From positions 1-64,000 of the forward strand of contig WRHM01000003.1 of NCBI GenBank assembly GCA_009783265.1: a DNA stretch of 64,000 bases, given 5' to 3'. Positions within the stretch are counted from its first letter, which is position 1; every line of letters begins with the position of its first letter. Below are positions 53,889 through 62,706 of this stretch, piece after piece. Made by a program: the position numbers and the translations under genes. Origin of the DNA: Oscillospiraceae bacterium (GTDB lineage: Bacteria; Bacillota; Clostridia; Oscillospirales; WRJC01). The notes below the pieces were generated by a model. The model did no database searches. It had not been told where the DNA came from and worked only from the letters and a program-made list of their open reading frames with translations.

Positions 53889-55619
53889 TTATTTTGTCAC
53901 GGCGTTATAAGTCGCGTAATACTGTACCCGCAAAAATTCTTTCTGTTCCGTTGTCAGTTTAATATTTAATCTGACATTATAATACGGCACTACTTCGCGC
54001 AGCGCGTCTAAATATCCCATATATCTTGTTTTGCCCGACCCGATCAAACTTGCCAATAAATTCAATAAATCATACGACGCGACAAAATCATGATTTGCCG
54101 CGTTTTTATTCAATTTAAAATTAGAGTAAACTATAAACGGAGTAGTATAAAGTTTTATTTTTGATTCGCTTGACTGCGTGTCAGAAATAAAACCGGTGTC
54201 CAGATATGCCGTATTATTCGAGCAGATCGACGGCAGGTGGTCACCGAAAAAGACTACGACAGTCGGGCGTTCACGGTTATCGATAAACTCGCAAAGTTTC
54301 CCCAGAGACGCATCGGCGTCCTGCACTCCCTGAACATAATGCTTGTACTTATGATCGTCTTCTTCGTTTAAATTCGGATTAACTGCCCTGACCGTAAATT
54401 TATTATAATCAAATTTAAACCTGTAGCCCTGATGATTTTCCATAGTTATGCCGAATAAAAACATAGGTTTATCCGCATTATTCAAAAAATATTCCAGATA
54501 ATCGACAAAACTATCGTCGCTTACATAATATCCTCTTTCATACGGCGTAACTTCTTTTATATCGCTGAGCGATTCAGCGTAATATTCGTCAAAGCCAAGC
54601 CGCGGAAAGCATTTTTCCCGATTGTAAAATCTTGCGAGATACGGGTGTATCGCGATTGCGTCGTATCCTAAATCTTTATAATACGAAACATACGACGGTA
54701 TATTTTTCTTTATTACGTTATATGGGACGACCCCTTTGGGGAGCGCGTCGACTGAAAATCCGGTCAAAATCTCAAATTCTGTGCGTATTGTCCCGCCCCC
54801 GAAAGCAGGTACGATCAGGCCCCCGCTGTAAGAATTTTCGCGGCTGCTCAATTCGTCAAAATTTTCAAACGGGTTAGGCGTTATTTCCGAGCCCGGAAGC
54901 AATCTTGGATCCCAGAAGCTTTCGCTCAGTACAACAATAATATCAGGATTGGCAAAATCATCAGACGGCGGAACTTCTAAATATTTGTTTAGTTCGGTTT
55001 CTAATTTCGCATTTGAATAACCTTCCGGTTTTTGTATGGCGAAAGACGATATATTTACAGAAAACGCCCCGACAAAACCTCTTGCTCTGTAATGCGTGTC
55101 CTGATTGTCCGTAGCTTCGTAAGTCAGCCCTATTTTATAAAATACTTTAGAAGCTATATTCGAGTTGCCGAAAAATATGACGATAACTGTAGATAATATT
55201 ACAGCAACCGGAATGCGTATATAAAATTTAAACGGCGCGTCTTTGGCAAAAACTCCCGGTATTATCGCGGCGAAAAGTGCTATGGCAATCAAAACCCACG
55301 CCCACCACGGCAAATCAATCGAAATAAAATTTACGATTTCATTCATGTTGCCCGCCATTATAATATCATGCGGCAAAAAATTTTCTCCCGTCAGGGCATA
55401 TTTTATATAATTCGTAAGCGAGGCGGCTGACATTAAAATACTGAAAAAAAACACGTTTATCCATGCTTTTTTCACTAAAAAAAATACTACCGCAAATAAA
55501 ATATACAGCAAAATCAAGTCAAATATTATAATCGGGATATGCTTGGGCAAAAAATCCTGCAAAAAACGCACGGGATAAGAATTAAAACTCTCCAGTTCAA
55601 ACAGATAAAACACCGGCAT
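53889..55619 (-). CDS. LTA-synthase-like membrane phosphoglycerol/phosphoethanolamine transferase
   Basis: The 576-residue protein has about five membrane helices, then an outside alkaline-phosphatase-fold domain with ESFWD (metal Glu233), GGGTIRTEFE with likely nucleophile Thr277 and FGDHLPS (metal Asp and His). It transfers a phospho-alcohol group to a cell-surface polymer or lipid. The given ATG at 55619 has no ribosome-binding site and falls within the first hydrophobic segment. The frame is open 31 codons further to an ATT at 55712-55710, behind AGGGG (55721-55725); the extra peptide (LSILRRFIEFIKRLKKNKF plus a hydrophobic stretch) is just what a membrane start should look like. TAA closes the frame upstream. 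Confidence 0.87.
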   Translation of the reverse strand: MPVFYLFELESFNSYPVRFLQDFLPKHIPIIIFDLILLYILFAVVFFLVKKAWINVFFFSILMSAASLTNYIKYALTGENFLPHDIIMAGNMNEIVNFISIDLPWWAWVLIAIALFAAIIPGVFAKDAPFKFYIRIPVAVILSTVIVIFFGNSNIASKVFYKIGLTYEATDNQDTHYRARGFVGAFSVNISSFAIQKPEGYSNAKLETELNKYLEVPPSDDFANPDIIVVLSESFWDPRLLPGSEITPNPFENFDELSSRENSYSGGLIVPAFGGGTIRTEFEILTGFSVDALPKGVVPYNVIKKNIPSYVSYYKDLGYDAIAIHPYLARFYNREKCFPRLGFDEYYAESLSDIKEVTPYERGYYVSDDSFVDYLEYFLNNADKPMFLFGITMENHQGYRFKFDYNKFTVRAVNPNLNEEDDHKYKHYVQGVQDADASLGKLCEFIDNRERPTVVVFFGDHLPSICSNNTAYLDTGFISDTQSSESKIKLYTTPFIVYSNFKLNKNAANHDFVASYDLLNLLASLIGSGKTRYMGYLDALREVVPYYNVRLNIKLTTEQKEFLRVQYYATYNAVTK

Positions 55620-55831
55620 AAGCCAATATAAAACAGTCGCAGGTATCCAGATAAATTTATTTTTTTTCAGCCGTTTTATAAATTCAATAAAACGTCGTAA
55701 AATACTTAAAATATAATCAACCCCTGTAAAAATTTATACTACACTATATCAAAAAATTATGAACACTTCCACCGTATTATATACATTTGTTATCATAGTT
55801 TTCGGTTTTTTCGGTTTTTTTCAAAATAACC

Positions 55832-55860
55832 TTGCAAAACGGAATAAAATGTATTATAAT
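55832..55860 (+). promoter_or_regulatory. Promoter of rlmB
   Basis: TTGCAA (55832-55837), 17 bases, TATAAT (55855-55860), 85 bases before the rlmB start. Confidence 0.75.
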
Positions 55861-55945
55861 ATTATAAATGTCAGAAAAAATACAAATAATAATAAAAAAA
55901 TAAATAAAATCAAAGAATTTAAGAATTCGAGGTATATAAAATTTT

Positions 55946-57292
55946 ATGAAGAATAACAGAGATAGTTTCAGACCCGGCAAAAAGCCGTTTACAAAAGACA
56001 GCGGCTTTAAAACAAATAAAAGCGGTGATTTCAAACGTAACGAACGGAATTTCAACCGGAGTAAATCAAACGATTCAAATAAGCCATATATAAAAGACGA
56101 TTCCAGAGGTAAATCTAATTATTCTTCCAATCGTTCCAATTCTTCCGGTTATTCCGGCTATTCTAGTTATTCTAAAAATAACGGCGGAGGGTTTAACAGA
56201 TTCAATAAATCTGACAGGCCTGACAAGTTTGACAAGCCTGATAGATTTAATAATTTTAATAAATCCGCACCTAATGATAAAAAACCGCCGTTCAAAAAAT
56301 TCGACAGAAAATTTGATAAGCCTGACAGTTTCAAAAAATTCGATAGCAGAGATAACAGAGGGGAGCGCAAATCCCAGTCAAACGTCGGCGGGTTTTCCCC
56401 CAGATTTCAAAAGGGCGATGCTAATACTAATAAAAAGCCTGATAAGTTTGAGAAAAGCGAAAAAGACATAAATATTATTGTTTCAAGCGTCGAACAGGAA
56501 GATTCGGGAATGGTTTACGGAAGAAACGCCGTAATAGAGCTTATTAAAAGCGACAAGCCGATAGATAAACTCTTTGTCCAGAGCGGTCAGAGAGAAGGCT
56601 CGATAACTATGATTTTCGCTGAAGCCGTAAAAAGATCAATTCCCATAATCGAAGTCGAAAAAGTCAAACTGGATTCTATGATAAACAATTCGGCGCACCA
56701 GGGCGTTATCGCTCTGGCTTCAGAAAAAGAATATTGTTCTGTCGATGATATTTTACAAATAGCAGAGGACCGGAATGAAAAACCGTTTATTTTAATTGCC
56801 GATAAAATAATGGACCCGCATAATCTTGGGGCCATAATAAGAACTGCTGAATGCGCGGGAGTTCACGGGATTATTATCCCGAAACGGCATGCTGCGGGAG
56901 TGTCTCCTATTGTGGCAAAAACTTCTGCTGGCGCCTCGGTTCACATGGCAATCGCAAAAGTCGCCAATATTGCGAACACAATCGAAGACCTGCGGGAAAA
57001 AGGCGTTTGGGTATTTTCGTCGTTTTTGGATTTAAATGATTCAAGCGAATCCGAAAATAACGAAAAAAAAGCTCAAAAAGAAATAAAAGATTACGACGAT
57101 GTGAATTACGATATTCCGTTGGCTCTGGTCGTCGGGAACGAGGGAGAAGGCCTTTCGCCTATTGTGATACAGAAAAGCGATTTTCTTATAAATATCCCGA
57201 TGTCGGGAAAAATAGAATCATTGAATGTCTCCTGCGCGTCTGCGGTTCTTATGTATGAAGTGGCGCGTCAGAGAAAAAGCAAAAATAAGTGA
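55946..57292 (+). CDS. rlmB: 23S rRNA 2'-O-methyltransferase RlmB-type with long disordered N-terminus
   Basis: Residues 188-448 form a SpoU/TrmH-type methyltransferase: GMVYGRNAVIELI, the motif 1-3 set (KIMDPHNLGAIIRTAECAG, LVVGNEGEGLS, IPMSGKIESLNVSCASAV). It methylates a ribose of 23S rRNA or tRNA (RlmB targets G2251). Residues 1-180 are low complexity (Lys, Asn, Ser, Asp, Phe, Arg), with DKPDRF/DKFDKPD-like repeats, as in several clostridial homologues; this part could bind RNA. A GAGG lies before the ATG. The gene has its own strong promoter and is followed by the pseudo-ATPase gene after 60 bases. Confidence 0.88.
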   Translation: MKNNRDSFRPGKKPFTKDSGFKTNKSGDFKRNERNFNRSKSNDSNKPYIKDDSRGKSNYSSNRSNSSGYSGYSSYSKNNGGGFNRFNKSDRPDKFDKPDRFNNFNKSAPNDKKPPFKKFDRKFDKPDSFKKFDSRDNRGERKSQSNVGGFSPRFQKGDANTNKKPDKFEKSEKDINIIVSSVEQEDSGMVYGRNAVIELIKSDKPIDKLFVQSGQREGSITMIFAEAVKRSIPIIEVEKVKLDSMINNSAHQGVIALASEKEYCSVDDILQIAEDRNEKPFILIADKIMDPHNLGAIIRTAECAGVHGIIIPKRHAAGVSPIVAKTSAGASVHMAIAKVANIANTIEDLREKGVWVFSSFLDLNDSSESENNEKKAQKEIKDYDDVNYDIPLALVVGNEGEGLSPIVIQKSDFLINIPMSGKIESLNVSCASAVLMYEVARQRKSKNK

Positions 57293-57352
57293 AAATAAAT
57301 TTATAATTTTAAGTTAAATTATACAGCAAAAATAAAGGACGGAGTAAAATTC

Positions 57353-59884
57353 ATGAAAGATATAAAAGAAAACTCGTCGAAACTTAGCAGTAAATTCAGC
57401 GATTTGTTCGATGATTTACAAGATACTCTGGAAAATTCTATATATAATACCGAACGCGAAAAAATCGGGGATAAAAAGCGGGATTCCGGGAATTTAAAAG
57501 ATAATAACGCCGAAAACGATACTGTTTCCGAAATTTTCAATGCTTTGAACAACAATGTGGAACTTGAAAAGCGCGGAAGATATGAGAAAACCGAAAAATC
57601 CGAAAAATCTGAAGCTGCTGAAAATAGCGGGGACTCAGATGTGAAAATACCCAGAGTAACTCCTACGCCGTCGGCCTATGACGACGCATTAAAAAGCCAA
57701 ACAGACAAGTTTAAATCAAAATCAAAGTCAAAGCCAGTCGGCAAAATCGATATGCTCTCAGATACCAAAGAAATGCCTGTAAGAGGCGATTCAGGAAATA
57801 CAAAAAAACAAAAAAAAGAAAATATTGAAATTGCAGAAAATATAACAGCGGCAGATTATGAAACGCTTGATGATCTTGACGATGATGAAGATAACTCTGA
57901 CGAAATTGATACCTCCGATAATTCAGATATGGATCTGGAATTGCTGAAAGCTATCGGGATAGGCGAGGGCAATATCCGTTCAGATAACGCTTCACAGCCT
58001 GATGACGCCGAAGCTTTAAATAAATCCAAACCACAGGAAAGCAAAATTGCAAGAGATAAGCCGGATTCCAAGAAAACGTCTGTGCAGTCTCCTCATATAT
58101 TTAATAAAGCGATAGACAAAGAATATATTGACCGTGAGCAGATAAACGAAATTTTTGCGTCATACAGAAAATCTTATGTAGCTGAATTTATAAAACTTTC
58201 GCTCGGAATATTTTTGTTTTTGATATTATTTTACATGGAAATCGCGCCGTATATAAAATGGGCAATGCCTAACGCTTTAAATATAAATTATTTTAATTTG
58301 CCATATATCTGGATAGATTTGCAGATTCTTGTCTTAGTTGCCGCGCTTAATTTTAAATCTTTGGTTTTCGGCGTGAAATCAATGCTCGCATCAAATATAA
58401 ACGTATATTCTATATCGTTTTTCTTCTTTGCGATTGCGTTCTTGCACACAATGCTCACGCTAAATCTTAGATATAACAATCCGAATATGATTTTATATAA
58501 TTCTATAGCCGTTTACAGTATGGTTTTGATAAGTTTATATAATTTACTCGACATGAGTTCAGAAATAACGAGTTTTAAAACAGTTTCGTCCAAAAAGCCG
58601 AAATTCGCGTTAAATATAGTCGCACATTCCCCGGTTAAATCATCTAAAAACCAGAAATCTTCCCAGCCGTATAATTCTTCCGGTCTGGAATCAGAACTTT
58701 TCAGAGATGTTATACCGTATGATACGCCTGTCGGAGGTATCATAAAAACCCCGTTTATATCGAATTTCTTTTCGCGGACATATAAAGACAAGCATACAGG
58801 GGGAATCATAAAATATTTTGTATATATATCTTTGGTTATGGCGCTGATAATATTTATTGTTTCTATGGGGGTGAGCAAAGAAAAAGACTGGTATGTCGCT
58901 TTGTCGTCAATAACGGCTTTACTGCTTGGCTCTTTGCCGCTGTGTTCGTTTATTATAGAAGTATATCCTGTTTACAGGGCGCAAAAAAAAGCGCGCGCTA
59001 TAGGCTCTGCCTTTATCGGGGGGAAAAGTATCGAAGAAAGTTCTGACGCGCCGATTATATCTCTGTATGACCGGGATATTTTCCCGGCTAACCAGATAAA
59101 AATCTCAGGTATAAAAGTCTACGGAAACAACAGGATAGACACCGTCCTGCAAAATCTCTGCGTGGTTTTCGATAAATTAAATATGTCCCCTGCCGATACG
59201 TTTAAAGCTTCGACGAATTTCGACAGGAATTTCAACAAAGACATAAAATTTATTAATATAGACGATTTGGGAATATGCTACGCGGCAAATAATCAGAAAT
59301 TATTTCTGGGAACGCCGGAATATATATCAAATATGGGGCTTGTCCCGTCATACGATTCAAATTTTGACGACCCGTTCGTAAAAAGTTCAGGGAGCATCAT
59401 GTTTTTAGCGTCAGAAAACGAAGTCATAGCCAAAGTATATATAAAATACGAGATAACGGCTGATTTTTATGATATAATAAAAAATATCAAAAAGATAAAC
59501 GCGTGTCTGTGTATCCGCACATTTGACCCGAATATCGACGACGAGCTTATATCAAAGCTGGGAAATATAAAAAAATATCCCGTAAAAGTCCTGAAACTCA
59601 AAAACCCGGCGGATGTATATGAAATCCCTGAGCGTACAGACGCTCCCGCAGTCTCAAAAGAATCGATTAAATCTCTTATAAATGCCGTTTTGATTGCGGG
59701 CAGGACAAAAAATATATTGAAAAGCAACGTGCTTATTCAGATTTTTGCGTTCGCCGCAAGTTTGATTTTATCTGTTATACTGGGAATTGCCGGACAGCTT
59801 TGGGGTATAAACGCGGGACATTTGTTTTTGATTCAGAGTTTCTGGTTTTTACCTGTAATAGTATTGCTTGGGATAACGCCGTAA
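57353..59884 (+). CDS. Degenerate P-type-ATPase-like membrane protein
   Basis: The 843-residue protein starts with about 275 disordered, acidic and Lys-rich residues, then two pairs of membrane helices (near 280-300 and 320-400), an intermediate segment, two helices near 488-540, and a C-terminal pair near 795-840. The layout mimics heavy-metal P-type ATPases: LPLCS at 529-532 stands where CPC lies, GGKSIEESSDAPIISLYDRD at 557-575 where the phosphorylation site lies. But the DKTGT motif is DRDIF (Asp573, Arg574, Asp575), TGES is not seen, and the ATP-domain motifs are missing. It probably cannot hydrolyse ATP. I would guess a sensor, scaffold or channel-like role. It lies after rlmB. Confidence 0.7.
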   Translation: MKDIKENSSKLSSKFSDLFDDLQDTLENSIYNTEREKIGDKKRDSGNLKDNNAENDTVSEIFNALNNNVELEKRGRYEKTEKSEKSEAAENSGDSDVKIPRVTPTPSAYDDALKSQTDKFKSKSKSKPVGKIDMLSDTKEMPVRGDSGNTKKQKKENIEIAENITAADYETLDDLDDDEDNSDEIDTSDNSDMDLELLKAIGIGEGNIRSDNASQPDDAEALNKSKPQESKIARDKPDSKKTSVQSPHIFNKAIDKEYIDREQINEIFASYRKSYVAEFIKLSLGIFLFLILFYMEIAPYIKWAMPNALNINYFNLPYIWIDLQILVLVAALNFKSLVFGVKSMLASNINVYSISFFFFAIAFLHTMLTLNLRYNNPNMILYNSIAVYSMVLISLYNLLDMSSEITSFKTVSSKKPKFALNIVAHSPVKSSKNQKSSQPYNSSGLESELFRDVIPYDTPVGGIIKTPFISNFFSRTYKDKHTGGIIKYFVYISLVMALIIFIVSMGVSKEKDWYVALSSITALLLGSLPLCSFIIEVYPVYRAQKKARAIGSAFIGGKSIEESSDAPIISLYDRDIFPANQIKISGIKVYGNNRIDTVLQNLCVVFDKLNMSPADTFKASTNFDRNFNKDIKFINIDDLGICYAANNQKLFLGTPEYISNMGLVPSYDSNFDDPFVKSSGSIMFLASENEVIAKVYIKYEITADFYDIIKNIKKINACLCIRTFDPNIDDELISKLGNIKKYPVKVLKLKNPADVYEIPERTDAPAVSKESIKSLINAVLIAGRTKNILKSNVLIQIFAFAASLILSVILGIAGQLWGINAGHLFLIQSFWFLPVIVLLGITP

Positions 59885-59904
59885 ACGTAAAGGAGATTAA
59901 AATT

Positions 59905-61008
59905 ATGACAGGCCGGGAAAGATTTTTAAACGCCATATCGCACAAAAAAGTTGACCGCGCGGTTTTTGATTTATACGGCAGTCCCCAGACTATGATAGAT
60001 ACTCCAAAAATCATCGAAGAAATAAAAAATTTATTAAATATATCCGGCGGCTATAACGGTCCCGGATTTATTGATGAGCGTATACTTGAAAAATTAAATA
60101 TCGACACAAGAATGACCGGCGGCATGCCGTCTCCCACAAACGAAGCTTTATATAAATATATAGATTACACAGATAAATATTCAGTTGATGTATGGGGGAT
60201 AGGCTACGGCCCGGCTAACGGACATTATGAAGCGATAAAAAGACCGCTTAAAGACATGCCGCTTGATGAAATAAAAAAATTCCCGTTTCCCAAAGCGTCT
60301 GACATAGATAAAAATATATTTGAGCAGTACAGGACCCACGCGAAAAATCTATACGAAAACACAAATTATGCCGTTATAGCGCAGCACCCTTGTTTCGGCG
60401 TATTCGAGCTTGGCTGCTGGATGTTCGGCTTCGACGATTTTTTATACAGATTGGCCGGGGAACCCGAAACAGTTCATTGGTTTTTCAATAAAATTTTAGA
60501 ATATCAAAAAGACGTTATCAAGTTATATTACGGCGCAATCGGCGAATATATCAACTGCACGACAAGCGGCGACGATTTCGGAACTCAGCGCGGGCTTTTC
60601 ATGTCTGTAAAAATGTTCGACGAACTCGTTTTGCCCTATATGAAAGAGCGCATAAGATACACGAAAACATTTACAGACGCGTATTTCCAGCATCACACAT
60701 GCGGGTCTGTATTCAGGCTGATTCCGTCGCTGATTAAATGCGGCGTTGATATTATAAATCCCATTCAGCCAAACGCTTTTGAAATGGAGCCTGAGAGATT
60801 AAAAGCCGAGTACGGCAATCAGATGTCGTTCTGGGGAGGCATAGACACGCAGGATTTATTAGTCAACGGTTCGCCCAAGCAAGTCGGCGAAGAAGTTGAG
60901 CGCATACTTTCGATTTTCGGAACGGACGGCGGATATATTTTATCCCCTGCCCATTGCATTCAGGAAGATGTCCCGCCGGAGAATGTTATTGCGATATATC
61001 TGCATTAG
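59905..61008 (+). CDS. Uroporphyrinogen-decarboxylase family protein
   Basis: The 367-residue protein begins MTGRERFLNAISHKKVDRAV, the common opening of MtaA/URO-D-like proteins, and carries FQHHTCGSVFRLIP with the His-x-Cys, and FWGGIDTQDLLVNG. It probably moves a methyl group between a corrinoid, coenzyme or substrate. An AAGGAG site (59890-59895) lies 9 bases before the ATG at 59905, chosen over the longer frame that overlaps the pseudo-ATPase. It begins 20 bases after that gene's stop, so both may be one transcript. It ends at a terminator. Confidence 0.83.
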   Translation: MTGRERFLNAISHKKVDRAVFDLYGSPQTMIDTPKIIEEIKNLLNISGGYNGPGFIDERILEKLNIDTRMTGGMPSPTNEALYKYIDYTDKYSVDVWGIGYGPANGHYEAIKRPLKDMPLDEIKKFPFPKASDIDKNIFEQYRTHAKNLYENTNYAVIAQHPCFGVFELGCWMFGFDDFLYRLAGEPETVHWFFNKILEYQKDVIKLYYGAIGEYINCTTSGDDFGTQRGLFMSVKMFDELVLPYMKERIRYTKTFTDAYFQHHTCGSVFRLIPSLIKCGVDIINPIQPNAFEMEPERLKAEYGNQMSFWGGIDTQDLLVNGSPKQVGEEVERILSIFGTDGGYILSPAHCIQEDVPPENVIAIYLH

Positions 61009-61046
61009 GGGTTTTTATAATTATATAATAGAAGATTTATATTTTG

Positions 61047-61087
61047 AACATCAGGTAATAATTTTAAAATGTTGCCTGATGTTTTTA
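61047..61087 (+). terminator. Intrinsic terminator after the URO-D family gene
   Basis: AACATCAGG (61047-61055) with CCTGATGTT (61075-61083), followed by TTTTATTT. Confidence 0.8.
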
Positions 61088-61211
61088 TTTTAATTAATAA
61101 AAAATTTTTATTAATTTAGGTCAGATTTTATGTGTTTGATGTGTAATATATATTAAGACATGTCAAATAAAAATAAAATAAAAACTAAAAGAGAAGCAGA
61201 ATTATATTTAT

Positions 61212-61775
61212 ATGGATTTTATAAATGCAAAAGAGATAGAAAATATGGATAATGATATTTCCGGGATAAACATCGACAATAATTTTTATGAAAAATATAC
61301 TCCGCAGATACGCGCTATCGTAACAAAAATTCTAAATAACGCAGGACAATCCCGCGATATTGACGACTGTGTAAGCACTGTATATTTAGAACTTATAGAA
61401 AAATTACAGCAATACAATGAAATCCGCGGAAGTCTGGCAGCGTTTATAACTGTGATTGCACGTTCTGTCGCGTTGAATTATTGCAGAGATAATAACCGGA
61501 AAATATATGAGCTTATCGGCGATGATAAAATTAATTTTTTAAGCAAGCCTTTGAGATTTGAAAACGAAGTTGAATTTGATATTCTCGTAAAGAGTTTGTT
61601 TGAAAAGTTAAATGAAAAAGAATGCGCATTATTTACTATGCGGTTCATACTTTTTGATTCGCCGGAGGAAATCGCAGAAGTTTTTAAAGTCAGCCGGAAT
61701 ACAGTTGATAAACGTGTAAGCAGACTGAAAATTAAAGTAAAAAAGATTTTGATAAAAGGAGGAATAATTTTATGA
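61212..61775 (+). CDS. ECF-type RNA polymerase sigma factor
   Basis: The 187-residue protein has sigma region 2 (DIDDCVSTVYLELIEKLQQYNEIRGSLAAFITVIARSVALNYCRD) and region 4 (LNEKECALFTMRFILFDSPEEIAEVFKVSRNTVDKRVSRLKIKVKKIL). It would direct RNA polymerase to a small set of promoters. Its last codons overlap the next gene by 4 bases (ATGA, 61772-61775), a sign of translational coupling to a likely anti-sigma. A terminator precedes it by 125 bases, so it has its own promoter, which I could not place with confidence. Confidence 0.87.
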   Translation: MDFINAKEIENMDNDISGINIDNNFYEKYTPQIRAIVTKILNNAGQSRDIDDCVSTVYLELIEKLQQYNEIRGSLAAFITVIARSVALNYCRDNNRKIYELIGDDKINFLSKPLRFENEVEFDILVKSLFEKLNEKECALFTMRFILFDSPEEIAEVFKVSRNTVDKRVSRLKIKVKKILIKGGIIL

Positions 61776-62638
61776 ATGAAAAATATCTTTTAGACGCAAT
61801 AGATAACGAAACGCTTGTAAAATTAGTTGACAAAACATTAATTCTTAAAAAAAATAAAAAAAATAGAAGCATAAAAACGACTCTGTTAAAAATAATTCCG
61901 GCAGTTGCGGCGATTGCGCTTGTGATTGGTTTTGTAAATTTTATTGGCAGTATTAATATAGGTGATATGCCCGCAGGTTCAAAAACGGGTACCGTAGAAT
62001 ATATTTTTTTCAAAGAAATTGAGTACAATGCCGACGGTTCGATCAACGGATGGTATGAAACCGACGAATACGATGAAAACGGCAATCAAATTAAAGCGAG
62101 CGCATACGATGCCAGCGGCTCGGTTACTGCACGGCATGAAAACGAATACGACGAAAAGGGCAATAGAATCAAATACACTCGGTACAATGCCGACGGCTCA
62201 ATTAATTTCCGGCTTGAAGATAAATACAACGAAAACGGCAATATAATCAAACAAAATATGTATAACGCCGACGGCTCGATTACGAATTGGAGTGAATTCG
62301 AATACAACGAAAACGGCAATATAATCAAACAAAATGTGTATAACGCCGACGGCTCAATTAGTTTCCGGATTGAATCGGAATACGACGAAAACGGCAATAT
62401 AATTAAAAGCACTCACTACGATACTGACGGTTCGATTTTCTACTCATGGAGTGAAATCGAACACGATAAAAACGGCAATATAATTAAAATAACTGGCTAT
62501 GGCGCCGACGGCTCGATTTTCTACTGGCTTGAATACGAACACGATGAAAACTGCAATATAATTAAAAGCACTCACTACGATACTGACGGTTCGATCACGA
62601 ATTGGAGTGAAACCGAATATATCGCAATCGCAAAGTAA
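61772..62638 (+). CDS. Membrane-anchored protein with 26-residue repeats, likely anti-sigma partner
   Basis: The 288-residue protein has a cytoplasmic part of about 35 residues, a membrane helix at about 38-58, and an outside part made of about 7.5 tandem repeats of 26 residues with consensus YNADGSI...E.EYDENGNIIK, each holding two DG/NG turns. Repeats of this kind resemble YD or MORN/YwqK-type repeats that fold into beta-solenoids and bind carbohydrate or protein. The repeats are also similar at the DNA level, so the number may vary between strains. The overlap with the sigma factor suggests it holds the factor at the membrane. The cytoplasmic part does not resemble a classical zinc anti-sigma domain. 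Confidence 0.75.
   Translation: MNEKYLLDAIDNETLVKLVDKTLILKKNKKNRSIKTTLLKIIPAVAAIALVIGFVNFIGSINIGDMPAGSKTGTVEYIFFKEIEYNADGSINGWYETDEYDENGNQIKASAYDASGSVTARHENEYDEKGNRIKYTRYNADGSINFRLEDKYNENGNIIKQNMYNADGSITNWSEFEYNENGNIIKQNVYNADGSISFRIESEYDENGNIIKSTHYDTDGSIFYSWSEIEHDKNGNIIKITGYGADGSIFYWLEYEHDENCNIIKSTHYDTDGSITNWSETEYIAIAK
62030..62620 (+). repeat. Tandem DNA repeats of 78 bases within the anti-sigma-like gene
   Basis: Around 7.5 units of 78 to 81 bases, centred on GCCGACGGCTC and GAAAACGGCAATATAAT. Units 3 to 5 (about 62185-62410) are most alike; units near the ends diverge. Confidence 0.75.
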
Positions 62639-62662
62639 CTTCACTTCTTAATTACGCAAAAC

Positions 62663-62683
62663 GGGCGGCATCTAATGCCGCCC
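62663..62683. terminator. Bidirectional terminator between the anti-sigma-like gene and proS
   Basis: GGGCGGCA (62663-62670) with TGCCGCCC (62676-62683), loop TCTAA. It serves convergent transcripts. Confidence 0.75.
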
Positions 62684-62706
62684 TTGCTTATTTAGGCAAA
62701 AACAAA

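Noticed and set aside
55759-55956. Short plus-strand ORF of 65 residues before rlmB
   Set aside because: No ribosome-binding site, overlaps the rlmB promoter (55832-55860) and the rlmB start; AT-driven composition.
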